Origin: DASPUI01 sp035622995
GTDB lineage: Bacteria; Verrucomicrobiota; Verrucomicrobiia; Chthoniobacterales; UBA10450
Reading direction: 5' to 3'
Assembly: GCA_035622995.1 (NCBI GenBank)
Contig: DASPUI010000034.1
Coordinates: 1-27,559, forward strand
Length of the DNA: 27,559 nucleotides
Both the position numbers and the translations under genes were made by a program. Of the stretch, positions 23,678 through 27,559 are shown piece after piece. Position 1 is the stretch's first letter, and the number at the start of each line of letters is the position of its first letter. The notes under the pieces were generated by a model. That model worked only from the letters and a program-made list of their open reading frames with translations. It searched no databases and had not been told where the DNA came from.

Positions 23678-24429
23678 CGCGAAATCTTGGGAGCGGACAC
23701 TTCGACGCCTTCTTCGTCCAATCGCGATCGCAAAACGCGTGCAAAATCCACCGCGCCGGGCTTATCGCCGTGCAGGCAAATGGTCTGGGCGCGAACTTCG
23801 ACATCCACGCCATCGACCGATCGGACCTTGTTTTCGCGCAACATCCGCAGCACACGCATGGCGGCTTCATCTGGATCATGCAGCAATGCATCCGGCCGCG
23901 AACGCGGAACGAGTGACCCGTCACTCAGATAATTTCGGTCCGCAAAAACTTCGCGCGTCACCTGCAGGTTCGCCGTTTCACCGGCACGCTCAAGCGCACT
24001 GTTTACTGGCGCAAACAAAATCAACGACGAATCGACTGCCAGAATTGCGTGGGCGATTGCTCCCGCGATTTTCTCGTCGTGCACGGCAGCGTTGTAAAGC
24101 GCACCATGCGGTTTTACATGGTTCGTGCGTATTCCAGCCGCAATCGCCAGCGAGCAAAATGCCCCGATTTGATAAGTGAGTTGAGCAAAAAGTTCAGGCG
24201 CGGGGACCGCCAGGTCTGTTCGCCCAAAGTTTTTTCGATCGTCATAGCTTGGGTGCGCGCCAACGGCAACGCCATGTTTCATCGCTGAATGAATCGAAGC
24301 GAAGATCGATACCGGCGTGCCGGCGTGGAAACCGGTCGCGATATTTGCGGAAGTGACGAGGGCAAGCAGTTCGTCGTCATGCCCTGCTCCCTCGCCCAAG
24401 TCGGCATTAAGATCGACGACTAATTTCAT
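23674..24429 (-). CDS. pxpA: 5-oxoprolinase subunit A (LamB/YcsF family)
   Basis: 251 residues, standard length. With PxpB and PxpC it forms the ATP-dependent enzyme that opens 5-oxo-L-proline to glutamate. Family motifs are VDLNADLGEG (5-14), SANIATGFHAGTP, VGAHPSYDDRKNFGR, NHVKPHGALYN and EVFADRNYLSDGSLVPRS. The usual ANIACGFHAGD is ANIATGFHAGT here, a mild change at a conserved loop. The start overlaps the end of pxpC by 23 bases and the stop overlaps the permease start by four, so all four are expected to be made from one message. Confidence 0.94.
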   Translation of the reverse strand: MKLVVDLNADLGEGAGHDDELLALVTSANIATGFHAGTPVSIFASIHSAMKHGVAVGAHPSYDDRKNFGRTDLAVPAPELFAQLTYQIGAFCSLAIAAGIRTNHVKPHGALYNAAVHDEKIAGAIAHAILAVDSSLILFAPVNSALERAGETANLQVTREVFADRNYLSDGSLVPRSRPDALLHDPDEAAMRVLRMLRENKVRSVDGVDVEVRAQTICLHGDKPGAVDFARVLRSRLDEEGVEVSAPKISR

Positions 24430-25411
24430 CCGAAATGAGACTCAAGCCGCGGCGAAATTCTTCGAACCGGTGCGTCCGATCGAGCAAGAGCCGTTGCGCA
24501 TCACTCAATGAGGCCTCGCGGAACCGGACTTGGTCACCAACACGAAGTTGTGCCGCGATTGGAAAATCAATCGTAATCACGTTCGCAATCTTTGGATAAC
24601 CGCCAATCGTTTGGCAATCTCCAAGCAAGAGAATGGGCTGGCCACTCGGTGGAACCTGAATTGTTCCGGGCGCAACCGCTTCCGAAACAAGATCGCCATC
24701 TTCCTTTGGCTTTAATTGCCCGCCTCGCAGGCGAACACCCATTCGATCCGACTCGGAGGAAACGGCATAGGATTCATTGCTGAATCGTTGAATCGTCGAA
24801 TCGTCGAATCGATTCCAGTCTGCGCCCTGAACGAAACGCAGGACCGGTGCCGCCGATCCTGGACTCGACCAGTCGTGCGCGGGTCTCCACTCGGAAATTC
24901 TTTTGCTCCTGAGTTTATCAATCAAAGCGCTTGCCTCTCTCGAGTTTTCGCCTAACGAAATCTCATCGCCATCGCGCAAAGCTCTTCCATCAAAGCCCCC
25001 AAATCTCGCACGCAAATCGGTCGACCGGCTTCCGAGAACAACTGGAACGTCGATCCCACCCGATAGCGCCAGCCAGGATCGACAACCATTACCTGCCGGG
25101 CCGATTTTCAGCTCTTCACCCGAATGAATCAGAGCCGCGTGTCCCGCCGGAATTTTGGCGGGTCCCACTCTCACATCAAAGGCACCACCGCACCAGGCGA
25201 CGATTCGGTCGTCGGCGAAAGCCAATTCCAAACCACCAAGCGTTACTTCGAGACCGGCAGCGCCCGGGTCGTTGCCCACCAGCGAGTTCGCCACCCGCAA
25301 TGCGAATGAGTCAAGCGCTCCGCCTAACGAGACGCCCAGGGCGCGAAAACCCTCCCGGCCTGCATCCTGGACAGTGGTCAAAAATCCGGCACGCCGCACG
25401 TTCGCCTTCAT
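24407..25411 (-). CDS. pxpC: 5-oxoprolinase subunit C (biotin-dependent carboxyltransferase-like/KipA family)
   Basis: 334 residues, slightly longer than usual. Family signatures: GFLTTVQDAGREGFRALGV (9-27), GALDSFALRVANSLVGND, CRSWLALSGGIDVPVVLGSR, ARFGGFDGRALRDGD, ESDRMGVRLRG and ILLLGDCQTIGGYPKIA. The enzyme subunit binds the oxoproline ring together with PxpB. Residues around 200-212 are encoded by an eight-base tandem repeat (24782-24813) that occupies a position normally filled by a variable linker. The start overlaps the pxpB stop as ATGA. Two copies of the TCGTTAGGC nonamer fall in this gene. Confidence 0.93.
   Translation of the reverse strand: MKANVRRAGFLTTVQDAGREGFRALGVSLGGALDSFALRVANSLVGNDPGAAGLEVTLGGLELAFADDRIVAWCGGAFDVRVGPAKIPAGHAALIHSGEELKIGPAGNGCRSWLALSGGIDVPVVLGSRSTDLRARFGGFDGRALRDGDEISLGENSREASALIDKLRSKRISEWRPAHDWSSPGSAAPVLRFVQGADWNRFDDSTIQRFSNESYAVSSESDRMGVRLRGGQLKPKEDGDLVSEAVAPGTIQVPPSGQPILLLGDCQTIGGYPKIANVITIDFPIAAQLRVGDQVRFREASLSDAQRLLLDRTHRFEEFRRGLSLISDEISRRS
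24782..24813. repeat. Four-unit eight-base tandem repeat inside pxpC
   Basis: Units on the plus strand are GAATCGTT, GAATCGTC, GAATCGTC and GAATCGAT, with no gaps. On the coding strand they give the NRFDDSTIQRF segment of PxpC. The tract resembles the DSTIQRF-type repeats that I associate with some verrucomicrobial genomes. The length keeps the frame of the gene. Confidence 0.6.
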
Positions 25412-26127
25412 GTCGTCGAGCTTTCAAATTCGTGACGTGGAATTGGTCGGAAACGAACACGATCGCCCGCGCGCAAGAGTGCAGGCGGACTTTTCTGGGG
25501 ATCAAATAGCCGCAATGAAGTGCGGCCGATGATATTCCAACCGCCAGGCGACCTGATCGGATAAATTCCGGTTTGAGATCCACCGATTCCGACCGAGCCG
25601 GCTGGAACGTCTTTCCGTGGAATTGCCCGCCGCGGCATCGCCAGCTCGCGCGGCAATCCACTGAAAAAGGGGAAACCGGGAGTGAAACCGATACAGCTAA
25701 CGCGGTATTCGGTCGCGCAATAAAGATTGATTATCTCCTGTCTTTCGATTCCGGTATGCCGTACGAGTTCGTCCAAGTCTGAATCGAGTTCGAAACAAAC
25801 CGGCACTTCGATCTGACGGATCTCGGCTTGGTCGAAATTGCGATCCGTATTCGAGATTGCGCGCCGAATCCATTCAGCCAACCAATCGACGACGCGATTA
25901 ACGTTGGCTCCCGAAATGACAACACGGGAGGGATCGTAGAACAAAACGATCGAAACATAGGCCGGCGCGATTTCAATCACGCCGGGAATTTGCGCGTTCT
26001 TCAGACACTGTTCCGCGGCTAGCACGGTCTTCAGATCTTTTCTCGGCGGGTCTCCGGCATTTCCGCGAAAGCGAACGATCACCGCGGAATCTCCGAGCGG
26101 CGCGATTTCAATCAGCTCATCGATCAA
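25408..26127 (-). CDS. pxpB: 5-oxoprolinase subunit B (KipI/allophanate hydrolase subunit 1 family)
   Basis: 239 residues. Opening IEIAPLGDSAVIVRFRG, central IEVPVCFELDSDLDEL, and the signature block SCIGFTPGFPFFSGLP with RKDVPAGSVGIGGSQTGIYP and SPGGWNIIGRT identify the KipI/PxpB fold. KipI homologues can inhibit sporulation kinases in Bacillus. Here the adjacent PxpC and PxpA genes make the oxoprolinase role much more likely. The ATG is separated from the yceI stop by a single base and its stop overlaps pxpC (ATGA). Confidence 0.94.
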   Translation of the reverse strand: MIDELIEIAPLGDSAVIVRFRGNAGDPPRKDLKTVLAAEQCLKNAQIPGVIEIAPAYVSIVLFYDPSRVVISGANVNRVVDWLAEWIRRAISNTDRNFDQAEIRQIEVPVCFELDSDLDELVRHTGIERQEIINLYCATEYRVSCIGFTPGFPFFSGLPRELAMPRRAIPRKDVPAGSVGIGGSQTGIYPIRSPGGWNIIGRTSLRLFDPQKSPPALLRAGDRVRFRPIPRHEFESSTT

Positions 26128-26128
26128 T

Positions 26129-26707
26129 TTACTCAGTTCGCAATGCCTCGATTTCGATGACGACCGGGACGGCCTGACTAATTCCGGAGACAGCCTCTGC
26201 GCTCGAGCTGAACATCAAATTGAAGTCCCGGCGCTTCAACGGTTCGGTTGTCACGCTCCAACGTGTCTCTTTTTTCTCAGCAGCGGCGGTGAGCAGCTTC
26301 ACGTGCAGCGTGATCGGTTTAGTCACGCCGTGCATCGTAAAATCGCCCAGAATGTCGCCGCTCTCCGGACCGGTTTGTTTGACGCTCCGACTCTTGAAAG
26401 TGATCTCTGGAAACTTTTCAACGTCAAAAAACTCCGCGCTGCGAAGATGCTCGTCCCGTTTTTCAATCCCGGTGTTGATGCTGCCGACCTGAATTTTTAC
26501 CACCACCGACGATTTCTCGGGGTGCTCGCGATCAATATCGATCTGGCCCTCAAATTTCGCGAATTTTCCATGGGTAGTCCCGAGAAATTGATGGACGTTG
26601 AACTCGAGGCGCGAGCGAGCCTGATCAAACTTGTAGGTCTCGCCCGCCGTCGCGCTGAAACTGGACAGAGCGACAACCATCGTTGCAGTGAGCGTTTGGA
26701 CTTTCAT
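26129..26707 (-). CDS. YceI-family exported lipid-binding protein
   Basis: 192 residues with a signal peptide (VQTLTATMVVALSSFSATAG, cleavage near TAG-ET). The mature part is the YceI lipocalin-like barrel: YKFDQARSRLEFNVHQFLGT, HGKFAKFEGQIDID, NTGIEKRDEHLRSAEFFDVE then KFPEITFKS, and DFTMHGVTKPITLHVKL. Family members bind isoprenoid or polyprenyl-type lipids in the periplasm. The start overlaps the recO stop as ATGA and the stop is one base from pxpB, an unusual position between a DNA-repair gene and a catabolic operon. Confidence 0.93.
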   Translation of the reverse strand: MKVQTLTATMVVALSSFSATAGETYKFDQARSRLEFNVHQFLGTTHGKFAKFEGQIDIDREHPEKSSVVVKIQVGSINTGIEKRDEHLRSAEFFDVEKFPEITFKSRSVKQTGPESGDILGDFTMHGVTKPITLHVKLLTAAAEKKETRWSVTTEPLKRRDFNLMFSSSAEAVSGISQAVPVVIEIEALRTE

Positions 26708-27270
26708 GTCAAATCCCCGCTTTTTCTTTCAGGCTGCAATGCTTTCAAAAGCGGGGTTCTGGTTATCGGCAATCTTCCAAATAAATGGCCGAGTGCAAAA
26801 GCCGGTTTGCCGTCAGCTTTTCTCGGGTCGTGCACGCCGGTGATTCGTGCCAGTTCACGCTCAAAGTACAAGACCGCCCGAAGATCGGGATTCTGCCGAT
26901 CGAGGTAGGCAAGCGCGCGCCGGAGCAAATCAAACAATTCCGGCTCACGATGATCTCGCTCGGTGCAGATTTCGATCAGCTCGACGAAATAGGCACCCGT
27001 TTGCATGCGCAATTGATTCCGACGAATTCCGGCGAACGGGTTATTGACGACAACCTCGGCCAGCGTGTGCAGATTCGACCGCCGACTCGGGACAATGGAA
27101 ATGTCCGCTTCAAAAAAGAGATCGAGCTTTCCGGCAAATGGCGTTTTGGCGCGGCGCGCGCCCTTGGCCACGGTTTGAATGTAGCCGCGCGACTCGGTAC
27201 ACCATGAAACGATCAGGCTGGTCTCGCTAAACTTGCGTTTTCGCAAAAGAATTGCGGCCGTCGATTCCAC
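26704..27270 (-). CDS. recO: DNA repair protein RecO, short form
   Basis: 188 residues from a GTG start at 27270, against about 240 in E. coli. RecO helps load RecA onto SSB-coated single-stranded DNA. The N-terminal OB-fold region is clear: STAAILLRKRKFSETSLIVS, TVAKGARRAKTPFAGKLDLF and the LAEVVVNNPFAGIRRN stretch. The helical part follows with GAYFVELIEICTERDHREPELFDLL. The protein ends soon after and has no cysteine cluster, so the zinc-finger part of longer RecO proteins is missing. Its stop overlaps yceI (ATGA). It heads the leftward run that includes pxpBCA. Confidence 0.88.
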   Translation of the reverse strand: MESTAAILLRKRKFSETSLIVSWCTESRGYIQTVAKGARRAKTPFAGKLDLFFEADISIVPSRRSNLHTLAEVVVNNPFAGIRRNQLRMQTGAYFVELIEICTERDHREPELFDLLRRALAYLDRQNPDLRAVLYFERELARITGVHDPRKADGKPAFALGHLFGRLPITRTPLLKALQPERKSGDLT

Positions 27271-27313
27271 CGCGGCAACTTAGCACGAGGCCAATAAAGA
27301 GGAACGCGCAGCC

Positions 27314-27347
27314 AAAAAAAATCGCGACAGCACGGGCCGCCGCGATT
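27314..27347 (-). terminator. Rho-independent terminator of the partial gene at the right edge
   Basis: On the minus strand the stem AATCGCG (27347-27341) pairs with CGCGATT (27326-27320) around a 14-base GC-rich loop, and the 3' arm runs into eight T residues (plus-strand A-run 27314-27321). It lies 30 bases after the stop of the partial gene and before recO, so recO should start a new transcript. Confidence 0.75.
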
Positions 27348-27377
27348 CTTTAAATAACTAAAACAAACAAGGAGCGA

Positions 27378-27559
27378 CTATTTCTTGCTCAAGCCAGGCT
27401 CAGGAGCCGGTTTCTCGCCCAGATGCCCTAACAAAATACCAACATTGAAAAGCACTTGGTTGTTGTCCAATCCCACTCGCGTTGCACCCGGAAAGACCTG
27501 GCCTCCTGAATGCGCTTCCGGATGATATAACCGGTCGCCATAGTCGTTATGCCGGTATT
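27378..27559 (-). CDS. C-terminal part of an unrecognised protein, runs off the window
   Basis: The minus strand from the right edge to the TAG at 27380-27378 encodes about 59 residues, including YGDRLYHPEAHSGGQVFPGA, TRVGLDNNQVLFNVGILLGH and the tail LGEKPAPEPGLSKK. Alternating residues in DNNQVLFNVGILLGHL would suit a last beta-strand of an outer-membrane protein, but the Pro/Lys tail after it is not typical of that class. The family is not recognisable from this piece. It is followed by a good terminator, which supports its being a real gene end. Confidence 0.6.
   Translation of the reverse strand, partial: YRHNDYGDRLYHPEAHSGGQVFPGATRVGLDNNQVLFNVGILLGHLGEKPAPEPGLSKK

Larger units (their letters stand above)
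2543..25330. repeat. Dispersed polar nonamer TCGTTAGGY (ten copies)
   Basis: Plus-strand copies start at 2543, 4566, 8069 and 12911. Minus-strand copies (seen as RCCTAACGA, here always GCCTAACGA) start at 14292, 16083, 19699, 23084, 24950 and 25322. All but the first lie inside genes. They occur in more than one codon register, for example Ser-Leu-Gly written TCG-TTA-GGY, or Pro-Asn-Glu on the other strand. Ten copies against roughly 0.4 expected by chance argues for a genome-wide signal or a strong oligonucleotide bias rather than protein constraint. Confidence 0.6.

Noticed and set aside
1..27559. tRNA, rRNA, CRISPR arrays, transposases, phage or defence genes
   Set aside because: No T-loop pattern, array spacing, transposase motif or known defence domain could be recognised on reading both strands by eye.

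Overview
The window reads as a dense chromosomal segment of a Gram-negative soil-type bacterium of moderately high GC, most likely in the Verrucomicrobiota (Chthoniobacterales/Spartobacteria type). That placement is an inference from overall gene style: LPS genes, small secreted hypotheticals, REP-like intergenic hairpins, short tandem tracts inside genes and weak Shine-Dalgarno sites. No rRNA or other taxonomic anchor is present. I see no tRNA, rRNA, CRISPR array, transposase, integrase or phage gene.

Layout. 1-778 is the 5' part of lepA (minus). 886-2466 holds an FHA membrane protein, a HAD phosphatase and a STAS protein. 2540-3600 is an island of two small exported proteins separated by a structure that looks like a lone integron attC site. 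3605-8881 is an envelope-glycan block: a minus-strand GT4 glycosyltransferase divergent from a tightly overlapping GT4 - GT9 heptosyltransferase - MsbA-type ABC exporter operon. A PHP phosphoesterase follows (8932-9669). 9778-13522 carries DUF1330, a YyaL/SPATA20-type thioredoxin-domain protein, a TauE/SafE permease and DUF309. 13621-15848 is a pair of CNNM/CBS (CorC-like) membrane proteins joined by a GTGA overlap. 15862-18338 has a GNAT acetyltransferase, a decayed gene remnant, a secreted hypothetical, a lipoprotein-type protein-L-isoaspartate methyltransferase and a small zinc-ribbon protein. 18416-21936 is thrS, lacking the TGS domain, with two secreted unknown proteins behind it.

27270-21959 (minus) is one very compact leftward run: recO - yceI - pxpB - pxpC - pxpA - amino-acid permease - a DUF3008-like small gene broken by an in-frame stop. 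Junctions from recO to the permease overlap or leave a single base, so pyroglutamate (5-oxoproline) hydrolysis, a candidate importer, a YceI exported protein and RecO are probably co-transcribed. A partial gene and its rho-independent terminator close the window.

The most unusual global signal is the nonamer TCGTTAGGY: ten copies in 27.6 kb where about 0.4 are expected, nine of them inside coding sequence. All copies point one way left of 13 kb and the other way right of 14 kb. Other points of interest are the attC-like cassette, the DUF3008 in-frame stop, the lipoprotein PIMT and the divergent threonyl-tRNA synthetase. I found no defence or secretion system and do not claim one.
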